Source: Nicotiana tabacum (Eukaryota > Streptophyta > Magnoliopsida > Solanales > Solanaceae). Taken from it: a DNA stretch of 64,000 bases. A program made the translations under genes and the position numbers. Positions within the stretch are counted from its first letter, which is position 1. Every line of letters begins with the position of its first letter. Shown here one piece after another: positions 1-10,790 of this stretch. The stretch spans positions 46,943,348 through 47,007,347 of the forward strand of contig NC_134102.1 in NCBI RefSeq assembly GCF_000715075.1, given 5' to 3'. The notes beneath the pieces are model-generated. The model was not told the DNA's origin and ran no database searches. It saw only the letters and a list, made by a program, of their open reading frames with translations.

Positions 1-1348
1 AGACAATCTGGGGTAGGTAGAATCCCGGGAGCCCGATACCTCTTTGTCCTACAACGATCTATTATTCCACCCACGATCAGCTCTCTTATCGGTAGCGAAC
101 CTATCCGCCAACCAGAAACCTCTGTCGCATCCTTCGGCACTTTCGTACGGAAACAATTGACCTTTAGAAGATCGCTGATCTGCGTCGAGTCATCCTTGAA
201 CTTTTCCTTATCCTTATCTCGGTCCTGACTCTTGGTTGATGCCGGGAAACCAAGTTGGTCATCCTCCATTCTTATCTTTGATTCGTAGCGGTTGTGGACA
301 TCTGCCCATGTTGTTGCCTAGAACTCGTGCAAACTTTCTTTCAATTTTTGGAAAGCATCAGAACTCCTTGGATTCAGCCCTTTAGTAAATGCCTCAGATG
401 CCCATTTATCTACCACGGCCGGTAGTAGCATCCTTTTCCTTCTGAAATCTGGTCACAAACTGTCGCAGCAATTCGGACTCTCCTTGGGCAATTCTAAATA
501 TGTTGGCCTTTCGGGCCTGTACCTTCCTAGCCCTGCATGGTCCTTGATAAAAGAATCTGCGAGCATCTCAAAAGAATCTATTTAGTGCTCGGGTAGAAGT
601 GAATACCATGTCAGGGCCCCCTTTGTGAGGGTCTCCCCTAACTTCTTCAGCAAGACTGACTCAATCTCATGCGGAGCTAAGTCATTTTTTTTCACCGCCA
701 TTGTGTAGGTGGTAATCCGAAGTCCCATCATATTTTGGCACGTCTAGAATTTTGAACTACTTCTGGATTAACTCTGGTTCCACACTCGATTTGAATGGCA
801 ACTTGGTGTACTTCTTTGAGTCTGGTCCTTTCAACACTGGCGGTGCGCCCGAGATTTGATCAATTCGGGCATTTATTTCCCTCACAAACCGCATGAGTTT
901 GTTTTAAAAGTATAATTCCCGTTATTGTTAGCAGATTCGTTGTCATTCCCCCCAGCCCCATTGAAGCTGACCTCACCCCTCGAGGTATTGTTATCAACCT
1001 TTTGTACTATTTAGTTTGCGGGAGCACCGAGAGGAACCAGACCTCTTCCATTCGCGTTGTTGGAAGCACCCGACAATGCTTGCTTCAACTCTGTCATGAC
1101 CTGATCTTGTCGTGACAGATGGCCCAAAATAGCCTTTTGTTGCTCCCTTAGGATTCTCGCTATTTCCAAAACATGCTTGTCTTTGGCATCATCAGGAGTT
1201 GCCTCTCTAGCGTGTCGTGGATATTGCCACCATGGACCGGCATAGCTATGTCTTCCTCGTTGTGGGTATCACTGATCGAATCTTTGTGTCAAGGCATATT
1301 TCCTTCTGCCTCAAAATTGTGTGTAATTTTGACATCGTTATCTACCAT
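1..1348 (-). pseudogene. Decayed gag of a Tat/Ogre-type LTR retrotransposon
   Basis: Read on the minus strand, a start codon at 1348-1346 opens a gag-like frame (MVDNDVKITHNFEAEG) that soon meets stops. Further in, near positions 330-560, the conceptual product has the retrotransposon gag signature: an FRIAQGESELLRQFV stretch, then a WASEAFTKGL-like stretch, which in this family form the capsid helices. Several stops and frame changes make it non-functional. The 5' end of gag faces the primer binding site at 1434-1452 and the LTR at 1455-2073, as expected for a minus-strand element whose pol lies left of the window. Assignment to Tat/Ogre rests on the primer site and the gag style, and is an inference. 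Confidence 0.6.
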
Positions 1349-1433
1349 TTTCTTACAATTTGTTGCTAAGAAACAAAAAATTAAACATGTTAGTAATAAA
1401 TGCAAGGATCAACTCAATTACGCAATTGTCTAA

Positions 1434-1452
1434 GCCCCACTGTGGGCGCCAA
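1434..1452 (-). other. Primer binding site (TGGCGCC type)
   Basis: On the minus strand the sequence just inside the LTR reads TTGGCGCCCACAGTGGGGC. This starts with the TGGCGCC that plant Tat/Ogre and Athila elements use to pair with a tRNA 3' end. It lies two bases from the LTR border at 1455, the normal spacing. It fixes the orientation of the element and identifies the LTR to its right as the 5' LTR. Confidence 0.65.
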
Positions 1453-1454
1453 AC

Positions 1455-2073
1455 TGTTTACCCGTCAAACGGTACAGTTGAATTTGTATGTGGTTTATAG
1501 ACAAGCGAATTTATTTGATCCCAAAATAATAAGTAAATTAATTTAAAATACAAGACTTAGCATTGAAATCAAGATAAGACAGCAAATAGCTTGGTTCCGA
1601 GAGACGAGCTTCTGAAGGTAGCAATAAGAATATCAATAGACAAAAAATAAAATGTTATTGATCTTAGTATAATGTGTAGCATATGTTTTTCAGAAAATTC
1701 GTGTCCTTACAGTGGCTGTTGAAATCACTATTTATAGTTGCACCTAGGGAACAAGGTCCTAGGATCAAGCCCCTCTTAAATGACAATTATGGAGGCCATT
1801 GAAGAATGTGTAACGGCAGGCTATGAATGCCATAATTCTCTATAATGGACTATATATTCAATATTGCAGAATATTCTTCATTGAATACTATCGGGTGGCA
1901 GGCATTTGTTTGTCTTCTTTAGCAATATTCCCTTCGGGGGGCTTTCCGGTGCCATCCGAAGTTGCTGCCCCCGCTCTTGGTTTCCACCTATCTCACTTTC
2001 CGTCTGTCTCTGGTTCCACGTGTCGCCCTATTATATGAGTATTTAATATGAACCAATTTTACCATGTACAACA
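1455..2073 (-). repeat. 5' LTR of the Tat/Ogre-type element
   Basis: On the minus strand this 619-bp block begins TGTTGTACATGG and ends GGGTAAACA, with TG...CA termini, directly before the primer binding site. The plus-strand right neighbour starts atata, a possible target duplication, but the other end is outside the window. The short plus-strand frame 1823-2038 inside it has no recognisable similarity. The LTR is uninterrupted. Confidence 0.65.
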
Positions 2074-3014
2074 ATATATATATATAATCCAAACAATCAA
2101 CGATCCAATGTTTATAACTTGTCTAAAACCAAAGCCTAAAGATGTAACACTATAACTAGCTAATCTACTAAAGCTAACTTTTACAAGTGGAAAAGAAGAC
2201 AACTTCCAATATATGGTGGTGTGTGTATCCACAAGCCAAGGGGCAAACCTCAATGTAGCACCTCTAAAGCTCTCACCAGGGGCAAAGTTTTGCATTCTAA
2301 TGGACAAAGCAAATGTGAATCTCCAAGCAACACCATCAACTTCTAAAACTATCCAACCATCCAAGTAGCATGAATGTGCAATATATGTGGGCTTGAACAT
2401 CAAATTCATGGGCGTGAAGATGTAGCATGACTGTTTTTTCTTTTTCGTATCAATGAGTGACTCCCAAGTAGCCCAAGAAACACATGAAGACAGGTTTGGA
2501 GAGTGTACCAAAAGCTGCTAGTAATAACCTGCAATGTATACCAGTGCCTGCATTTCAATCCAAAGTCAGGCACTGCCATCACACCTCCAGAATGGGCCTG
2601 TAACCACACCAATACCACTGAAAAATGCCATGACAATACCTAGCAAAACACGACTAGTCACAAGAACCCCTACTGCCATTGTATCCCAGATTAAACTTGC
2701 AATTTGAATCTTTAGATACCACTGATAAACATGACTGCTATATGCAACCTGAATGCAATTCTTATAATCAAACTTGTAGATGCATGATACTTACCAAGAT
2801 GCATACCAATAATTAGACACTAATACACCTTGTGATCTTTGATAAACATCAATCAACTACCTGCTTGCCATAATAGATCCATATATCATTAGATCACCAC
2901 CAGAATGAGCATGATACCATGTTATTACCATTGGAAAGCAACCTAGAAATATACAAAATACAAGAATAACAAAGGAACAAGCAACAACAGACATTGTAAT
3001 CAAATACCTACTCA
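2074..3014. other. About 940 bp without a recognisable gene
   Basis: This stretch lies between the Tat/Ogre LTR and the LINE-type RNase H fragment. Minus-strand open frames at 2059-2511 and 2406-2636 show no motif and have the composition of chance frames. If the LINE fragment to the right is read leftward, this would be its 3' untranslated part, but no poly(A) tail is visible on the minus strand. No structure was found. Confidence 0.4.
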
Positions 3015-3811
3015 TCAATAAGGTGCTCTTCTTTTGGCAACCCTAACCCTAAGGTTAGGAGTTTGAGACTTGTCAAGGTTGATTAGTCTCCTTCCTGCAC
3101 TTGGCATTTCAGAGAAAGAGTGAAACTGGATTGTACCTGCAAAAGAGAAAACAAGGTTAGCCAAAATATCCGCTACTGCATTGCCCTCCCTGAACACATG
3201 TTGAAAGATCACATTGAAGTAATCTCTCATCTCCTTAGTCTTTTTGACTTTTTCCACTATGCGCCAAGGAGGATATCACTCCCCTTCAATTACCTTCTTC
3301 AACACCAATGAATCAGTATCAAAGATGAGAGGATATAGATCATGAGCAACACAGTATTCCAATCCCTCTACTATAGCCTTTGCCTCAGCTACAACATTAG
3401 TAGTTTCCCTAACTCCACTGCTGTTGCATACACTAAATCTCCTGCATCATATCTCACACAAAAGCCATGTGATCTAGGTCCAGGGTTGCCCCTTGAGGCA
3501 CCATTAGTGTTACACTTGTACCATCCCTCACAAGGGAACTGCCAGGTGACTCTATTGGTGATAACATAAGGCTTGTAGCCTTTAAAAAACTGGATCATGT
3601 GTGGCCAGAGAAGAGGAATATGTGGTAACCATGGATACCTCACCTTTTCCAAATAATATAATGTCATGTTCACCTCATGGATCAATCTATTAAAGGAAAC
3701 TGAACCTCCATTCCTAATAACATTACTCCTCTTCCATAACTCCCAAGTTATAATAGCTAGAACTGCCTGAAATAGTGTCTTCAACTTTGGAAAATAAAGT
3801 AAGTTAATCAT
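3015..3811 (-). pseudogene. LINE-type RNase H domain fragment (non-LTR retrotransposon)
   Basis: Read on the minus strand, 3811-3389 encodes a WELWKRSNVIRNGG segment followed by WYKCNTNGASRGNPGP, the first RNase H strand with its catalytic Asp position changed to Asn. After a frame change, 3257-3015 gives the HVFREGNAVADILANL motif, the last RNase H helix with its catalytic Asp. This is the reverse-transcriptase-linked RNase H (RVT_3-like) domain of plant LINEs. In between, a TGA interrupts the frame after EGE, and there is a frameshift near 3389. The reverse transcriptase upstream is missing, apparently cut where the family-C LTR begins. A host gene derived from the same domain is possible but less likely given the breaks. 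Confidence 0.65.
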
Positions 3812-4054
3812 GTTACCGTGGAGATTTTAAAAATATTTAAGATCATGAATAACAAGTACTAAGAGTGTTGGAAGGCTTAGATGCAAGGCCCCATCAAAAT
3901 TTTACCAAGGAATTTAAGGTGTTGGGGTGCCGAGGTAGACTAATATGTGCGAAGGTTGAAGATAATTAAAGCTGGCTCGCCGCAGCACAGACTTTTTGGG
4001 TTGAAGAATGCATTGAGGAGTTGGTGGAAACTTTTGGCAGGAGAAGGCAATTAT

Positions 4055-4390
4055 GTGGTTAGTTTCGCGACCGTAGATCCGTTCCGCGGGCCGCATATCC
4101 ATCGCGGAGTTGATCAGAAAATTTGTTGAATTTTGAAGGTCATTTTGTGGTCCATTATGCGATCGCATATCCGTTTCGCGGTCTGCACTTTCGTCGTAGA
4201 GTTAGCATGAAGAATTTTGAAGGGTGATTCTGTGGTCCATTTCACAGCCGCATAACTAGTTTGCGGATCGCAGACCTGCCGCAGACTTGTCTAGACTAGC
4301 CCAGTTTTTGGGGTTTATTGTTGGGGTCCATTTTGCGGGTTGTATACCTATTCTGCGGTCCACTCTGCGGTCGCAAAGTTGAGTTCGGAG
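4055..4390 (+). repeat. Array of short GCGG/CCGC words in the solo LTR
   Basis: Variants of TTTCGCGGTCCGCATATCC recur several times with irregular spacing in about 330 bp. This is the local counterpart of the word arrays seen in every other long LTR of the window, although here it starts only about 175 bp from the LTR start. No coding function is evident. Confidence 0.5.
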
Positions 4391-5530
4391 GGTCTATTTT
4401 CTATTTTTATAACCCGACCCCATTTCTTATAAAATGAGTTTGGGGTTATTTTGGCCGGGTTAAACATATATTTTAGAGAGAGGGGAGTGCTTTAGAGAGA
4501 GAATAAGGAGCCCCAAGTTCATTGATCATCAATCCCTGCCCCAATCTTAGAGATTTAAGGGAATCATTCACTAGACCATTATCTACCCGGGTAAGACCTT
4601 GTCCTAAAACCTGCATGCAATTGTTATGGGTTTAATTAGGTTATGGAGTTGGGGATAGGCCATGCATGTAACATTAGGTGGTAGTAGGTGGGATTGTTTT
4701 ACTATTTTGGGTAGTTTCTTGCAAAAATTGGTTGAAGGAGGAAGGGATTACCATTGTAGAGCTTCATAGTCGATTTTGCATAATAGGTGTTTGACAAAAT
4801 TCCTAAGAGAGTTACACCATGAGAATCCTTCTAATTATTATCTGATTTTCGCTATCTTCCTATAGATTGATATTTCTAGAAGTGTTGGGACGTTGTAGTA
4901 ACTTGAGGAAAGCTCAAGCAAGGTATGTTGGCTAAACTTCTCTCTTAGAAATTGAATTCCATGATGTTCCCGTAAGTTTCAAGTATGGTTGGCCCAGGCT
5001 CCTAATTCCCATGTTCTGAGTTATTCCTAATAAATCTGAATATCCCAAGTAAGCGTTGTGTTGAAAGTGTATATACTCAAACCATGTTCCAATTGCTCTA
5101 ATCTCGTCATGATCTCCTTCGGAAATGTGTTCAAGTAAGGTTTAGGTATTAAAATGTTATAACTTCAATTCATGTTTCCAATGAAAGATCATTATGCTTG
5201 ACGTGGAAATTAAATCCAATGTGCTTAAAACTCATATAGCTCATAAACTTATCGAATTTCTATTTCCAAATGCCCTTATTGTTGATAAACTATGACTATG
5301 TTTGGAAGTGAAAGAAGTAAGAGTGAGATATAAAGTGTGGTCATGGTTGTGGTAACTAGTGCATAAGATTTGAATCTATGTTTCAATCGTACATCACCAT
5401 GATCTCCTTCGTAAGTGTTTCCAATGTGTTTTTAGTCCTTATTTACCCGTGAGTTGAAACTGTGCCTTGTCTTTTTAGAGAAGTATTTCACGAAAAAATG
5501 GTGCATTACTCGTTATGATTTCTAACTTAT

Positions 5531-5880
5531 GTTGTGATTACACCTCCACCCGCACACATTGGGGTGAGGCGGCAGGGCCGCTTTGTGTAGAGATTGTGGT
5601 ATTGTGATTACACCTCCACCCGCACACATTGGGGTGAGGCGGCAGGGCCACTTTGTGTAGAGATTGTGATATTGTGATTACACCTCCACCCACACACATT
5701 GGGGTGAGGCGGCAGGGCCTCTTTGTGTAGAGATTGTGGTATTATGATTACACCTCCACCCGCACACATTGGGGTGAGGCGGTAGGGACACTTTGTGTAG
5801 ATATTGTGGTATTGTGATTAAACCTCCACCTGCACACATTGGAGTGAGGCGGCAGGGGCACTTTGCATAGAGATTGTGGT
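5531..5880 (+). repeat. Tandem repeat, five copies of a 70-bp unit
   Basis: The word GTGATTA (ATGATTA in one copy) recurs at 5534, 5604, 5674, 5744 and 5814, exactly 70 bp apart. Each unit carries ACACCTCCACCCGCACACATT followed by GGGTGAGGCGGCAGGG, with few substitutions. The fifth copy is the most diverged. The array lies inside the solo LTR 3882-6594. Confidence 0.95.
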
Positions 5881-8633
5881 ATTGTGGTAGAGGTTGTTAG
5901 AGAGGATCCCCAACTTAAATTTATAAATGTTATTGAAAGCTTTAAATGAATTTGCTATGGTTTTAACGGCTAGTTAAGCTCTTTTATTTCTTCTATGATT
6001 CGACACATTCATGTTGTACTTCCAATTCTTAAAGGGGGTGTTTGGTTTTCATACTAGTACTATTCCATATCTACTAAAGTCCCTTTTGATGGGGGCGTTG
6101 CATCTTCAATGGATGCCGGTGGTTCGTCAGCGAGCAGCTTGGGTCCTCGTTAGCAGTTACTCTCTATTCAGCATGTTCTGGTGAGCCCTACTCTATTACG
6201 GGCCTGATCTCACTTGATGTTGTACTTTGTGTTTTGAGGTATAGCCGGGGCCTTGTCACCGGCACTTCCATATTACTATTTTGTTATACTTAGAGGCCTC
6301 GTAGACATGTTATGGGTGGTGTTCAATGTTGGGAAATGAACTAGAAGTGTTGGTATTTTGGCAAACATGTTTTCTCTCATAAATATGAATTCGTGATATT
6401 TTGAAAATTGTAAATGAATATCCTTTGAGTAATGGAAAAGAATGTGAAGCACTTGACTCTTCTCATGTATTTTTCTTGTGAATAATTCTTAAATTTTTCA
6501 TGGGTAAGGTTGGGTAGAAGGCATCAAGTAGGCTTGCTTGACTGGGGTATCTCAGTTGAGCACGGGTCACGCTCCCCTAGGTCGGGGCGTGACATTAGAA
6601 GCTAAACGAATCGAATAAAATAAGTTTTGTCGAAAGTCGACAAGTTGGGAATGTTATAACATGTACTTTTGGGGTGAGACTAGTGCTTAACATGATAAAG
6701 AGTTATGTTATAAGTTATTTTAGTCATATTATAGTCTTGTGTAACGTTTTGAAGTCAAGCGAGTTGTGAAACAAAAGTTGGCAAATGTCATCACAAGTTA
6801 CATTCATAAATTTGCTGAATATTAGGTCAAATGTAGCTGAGCTTTTCCCCAAATATACATAGAATTACGGGATTATCCACCTACAAAATTGAAGATATAC
6901 GAGTATAGTTTCTAACGCATTAAAGTGTTCATTGATACGACATTGGAATAGAGAGATATTCGCATTCTCGCAAAATTGCGCAGACTGCATAGGTGACAAG
7001 TAGGTGTGTCACCTACTTGCTTAAATGAAAGGATCAAATAAGTCCACAAAAGGGGCTAGTTGGGGTCGGCCAAAGGGCCCTTTTGAGGGCTAATTTATTT
7101 CATATATTCCATTAATTTTAGAGCCAAAAATCAGAGATAAACCCCTGCAAACTTCTCCCATAAATTCAACACAAAACCCTAAATACTTTTCTCTTCTATT
7201 CAAGTTCTAGTTGGAGGAAGACCTAAGAGTTGAAGAACCAAGTTAGGAGCTGAGATTTTCACCAAATATGGTAAGTATACTGACCTCTTTTATCACCTTT
7301 TTTTCTGCTGGAAAGGTAGATAAATTTGTTCCGTAATATTAAGAACTCACGGGACGGTGATCGGAAGCAGTGAGTTCGAGTTGCTCAACTTGTAATGGAC
7401 TGTTTTGTGGATTGTTTCATGTTGCTGTTGGGTTGTCTTTTTTGCTACTGATTTTATGGAGTTTTGGAGGAGAAAGGGTGTGGAGAAACACCAAGTAATT
7501 GCGGGGTGGTGGGCTGGTCGTTCGTCATTACATTTTCAGGTTGTTTGACACTACTATGGTTGTCGTTTTGTGTATGAAGTGATTGAGGTGAGTGGGCTAT
7601 TTTGTGGTATTTTGTGATGGATATAAGGTTGTAAAAGGATGTATACATGTTGTTATTGTTGTGTTCTTGTTGTTGGTGGTGCTATGTCAAATTAGAAAGA
7701 AGTAAGGATTATAGGGGAGATGTTACCCATTTTAATATAAAATAAGTTTGTCGTTCATTGTGCTATAGTTTTACCTTCCGTAGCTTATTGATAGAATTAT
7801 TATTGTTGTTGTATATTAAGGTGCGATGAGACGGGTTCAACATTGTTATTGCATAGATTGTATTAAGGTATGTTAAGGCTAAACCGTTCCTTCATTTTGG
7901 CATGATCCTTTAACTACATGTGTTTGATAACGAGACATAAAGAGAAGTTCGTATTTCTGAATATATGTACATTATCCTATTCCCATAAGTTACAGTATTC
8001 TTGTCACGACCCAATTTCCCCTCCGTATGACGTCGTGATGGCACCTAGTCTTTACGACTAGGTAAGCCTAACATTTGCAGAATAATGAAATGAAAACATA
8101 AATTTAACAACTAACTGTAGCAATAAAAACATAACTGGGTACCATGCAGCTTGGCATGTACAATAACCAACTATTCAAAAATACACAGTAATCCTAAAAC
8201 CCGGAACATCATAAATCACAAACTACAGAAGGAAAGTCTAGTGTCTCTATACATCAGAGTCTAACAATAGAAAAATACAGAAGATAATGGACATAGGAAA
8301 GAGTAGAAGGGGACTCCGAGGTCTGCGGACGCGGCAGATATACCTAGAAGTCTCCAAAGCTGCCCCGGCTCACTGATAGTGCGGCTGATAAGGAGCACCT
8401 GGATCTACACATGAAAAACATATGTAGAAGAGTAGCATGAGTACACCACAATCGGTACCCAGTAAGTGCCAAGCCTAACCTCGGTCTAGTAGTGACAAGG
8501 TCAGGTCAGAACCCTACTGGTATAAATAATAATAAAGCAAGGCAAGAACGAAATATCGCAGTAAAATAACGACTGAAATTTAACAAGAAAGAATTTATAG
8601 AAGATAACAGGTCAGTACACAGAGATAACAACA

Positions 8634-8885
8634 GGGGATCTCCCGAGATACCGTCTCGAAGTCCCAAACGTAAATGTGCAGGGGTATCTCCGGAAATACC
8701 GTTCCGTAGTCCCAAAGTAAATATGCAAAATAGGGGATCTCCTGGAATACCGTTCCGTAGTCCCAAGGTAAATATGCAGTATAGGGGGATCTCTCGGAAT
8801 ACCGTTCCGTAGTCCCAGAGTAAATATGCAGTACATAGGGATCTCCCGAAATACCGTTCCGTAGTCCCAAAGTAAATATGCAGCT
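8634..8885 (-). repeat. Tandem repeat, five copies of about 50 bp
   Basis: Units begin near 8634, 8681, 8733, 8784 and 8836. Each contains GGGATCTCCCGGAATACCG followed by TTCCGTAGTCCCAAAGTAAA, with substitutions. The core GGAATACCGTTCC has inverted GGAA/TTCC arms. Translation of the array in several frames gives the repetitive short frames seen here, which are not genes. The same array is in the 5' LTR at 14657-14908. Confidence 0.9.
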
Positions 8886-9755
8886 CAACCAACAGAAATA
8901 ACAGTTACAGCAAGAAAAACTACAATTGAGACTAAGTTCAAGTCAAGGAAAAGAAACATGAATTTCACTAAACATGCTACACAGAGTTCAGATAGGCAGC
9001 TAAGACACATAGGCATGCTATTCTAAACTAAACATGATAGTTACATATGCTAGTGTAGTTCAGATGACGAGAAACCAGGTTATTACTTAGTGAAGAACGG
9101 GGTTTCACAATAAATAGATCGTGTACGTACTCGTCACCTCACGTACACGGCGCTCATATATCAAAACAGTACCAAATACTAAGGAGAGTTTTCCCCACAC
9201 AAGGTTAGGCAAGCTACTTACCTCGAAGCAAGCTCAATCAATCGGTCACAATGCCTTTCCCACGAATATCCGGCTCCAAATGGCCCAAATCTAGACAAAA
9301 GAAATTACATATCATAAATACAAGCATAATAGACTCATCTAATTAATAAAATCAATACTTTAACTAAAATTCTGAAATTCACTCTAAAAAGTCAACCCGG
9401 GCCCACATCTCGGAATTGGGTAAAAGTCACAAAATATGAACACCCATTCACTCACGAGTCCAACCATATAAAAATTACTCAAATCCGACCACAAATCCCC
9501 TTTCAAAACTCGAAATCTTTGTTGAAGAAGTTCTTCAAATTTTTACCAATTTCAACCCCAAAAATCCGAAATTAAAGAGGAAATTAATGATAGATTAGTG
9601 GAGTATAACCAAAATGGAGTGTAGAATCATTACCCAAACGATGTCTCTGAAAATCCCCCAAAATCGCATCCAAATCCGAGCTCCCAAACTCAAGTTTTGA
9701 TAAAAATGGCCAAACCCTCATTTTTGAAATGTTTAATACTGCCAAGTGATTCCTT

Positions 9756-10092
9756 AATCGCAATCGCGGAAATAGCCTCGCGATCGCGAAGAACAACTTT
9801 GCTGGCCCAGAAATTAACTCTACGCGAACGCGTAAAACACCATGCGAACGCGATGCTCTGGCTCTCAGAATCACGCAATCGCAAACGTCCTCACGCGTTC
9901 GCGATGAGCAAAGCGCGTGGCCCAGTTTTGGTCCACTTAACCCTACGCGAACGCGACCTTGTCTCTGCGTTCGCGAAGCACCACCTCACTTCACTACGCG
10001 TTCGCATGCCACTGTCCACGAATGCGAAGAAAAATTCCATCCTCTCGCCGAGCTAGCTTACACGATCGCGGATCACCCCATGCGATCGCGTA
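9756..10092 (-). repeat. Palindromic word array, TCGCGATCGCGA and CGCGAACGCG type
   Basis: About 340 bp dense in TCGCGATCGCGA, ACGCGAACGCG, ACGCGTTCGCGA and close variants separated by 10-25 bp of ordinary sequence. It starts 698 bp from the LTR start (10790). The matching array of the 5' LTR is at about 15776-16110. The local CpG density is far above that of the surrounding AT-rich DNA. Confidence 0.8.
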
Positions 10093-10790
10093 TAAGGAAA
10101 CAAGAACTCAGACACCAGAAAACTTCAGCAACCTCCTAAGTCCAAAAATCGATCCGTTGGGCATGGGAAACTCACTCGAGTCCTCCGGGACCTCAACCAA
10201 ACATACCAACCAATCCTAAAACACCATACAAACTTAGGCGAGCCCTCAAACCACATCAAACAACGCTAAAATCATGAATCACCCTCCAATTCAAACTTAA
10301 TGAACTTGAAACTTCAAATTTCCACAACCGATGTCGAAACCTATCAAACCACGTCCGATTGACATCTATTTTTGCACACAAGTTGTATTCAACATTACGG
10401 ACCTACTCCAACTTCCGGAATCGGAATCCGATCCCTATATCAAAAAGTCCACTACTAGTCAAAATCTCCAAAAATTCGACTTTCGCCAATTCAAGCCTAA
10501 ATCAGCTACAGACCTCAAATTCATAGTCCGGACATGCTCCGTAGTCCAAAATCACCCAACGGAGCTAACAGGACCGACGGAACTCCATTCCGGAGTCGTC
10601 TTCACATAGTTCCAACTACAGTCAAAATCCTAAGACGTAAGCTTCCATTTTAGGGACTAAGTGTCCCAAAACACTCCGAAACCAAAAACAAAACCTCCCG
10701 ACAAGTCACATAAGCAGAAAAAGATACGAGGGAAATAGTAAATAGGGAATCGGGGCTATTACTCTCAAAACAACTGGCCGGGTTGTTACA

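Larger units (their letters stand above)
3882..6594 (+). mobile_element. Solo LTR, 2713 bp, flanked by TTAGA target duplication
   Basis: The block begins TGCAAGGCCCC and ends GGGGCGTGACA, giving TG...CA termini. It is flanked by TTAGA at 3877-3881 and again at 6595-6599. Deleting it restores the family-C LTR sequence across the join. It contains an array of CGCGGTCGCA-like words at about 4055-4390 and a 5 x 70-bp tandem repeat at 5531-5880. No internal region or second LTR is present, so it is a solo LTR left by LTR-LTR recombination. Confidence 0.75.
8002..10790 (-). repeat. 3' LTR of element A (2789 bp)
   Basis: On the minus strand it starts TGTAACAACCCGGCC, immediately after the purine tract AAGATGGGGAGGA (10791 onward), and ends GGGTCGTGACA. 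The purine tract defines this copy as the 3' LTR. It contains a roughly 50-bp tandem repeat (8634-8885) and a palindromic word array (9756-10092). The small open frames inside (8506-8892, 9584-10219 and others) are by-products of these repeats. Confidence 0.85.

Noticed and set aside
3041..3062. Telomere-like CCCTAACCCTAA motif
   Set aside because: Only two partial units, CCCTAAC and not the plant CCCTAAA, and inside the coding remnant of a LINE RNase H domain.
5531..5880. Possible CRISPR-like array
   Set aside because: The units are contiguous 70-bp tandem repeats without unique spacers, in a plant LTR.
8506..8892. Overlapping minus-strand open frames with repeated YFGTTERYSGRSP-like peptides (also 14529-14916)
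   Set aside because: They translate the roughly 50-bp LTR tandem repeat in three frames; no domain, and both copies are in LTRs.
9697..10219. Plus-strand frames of 119 and 86 codons across the word array
   Set aside because: Low-complexity R/A/S-rich peptides caused by repeated GCGAACGCG words; the matching frames in the other LTR are not conserved as protein.
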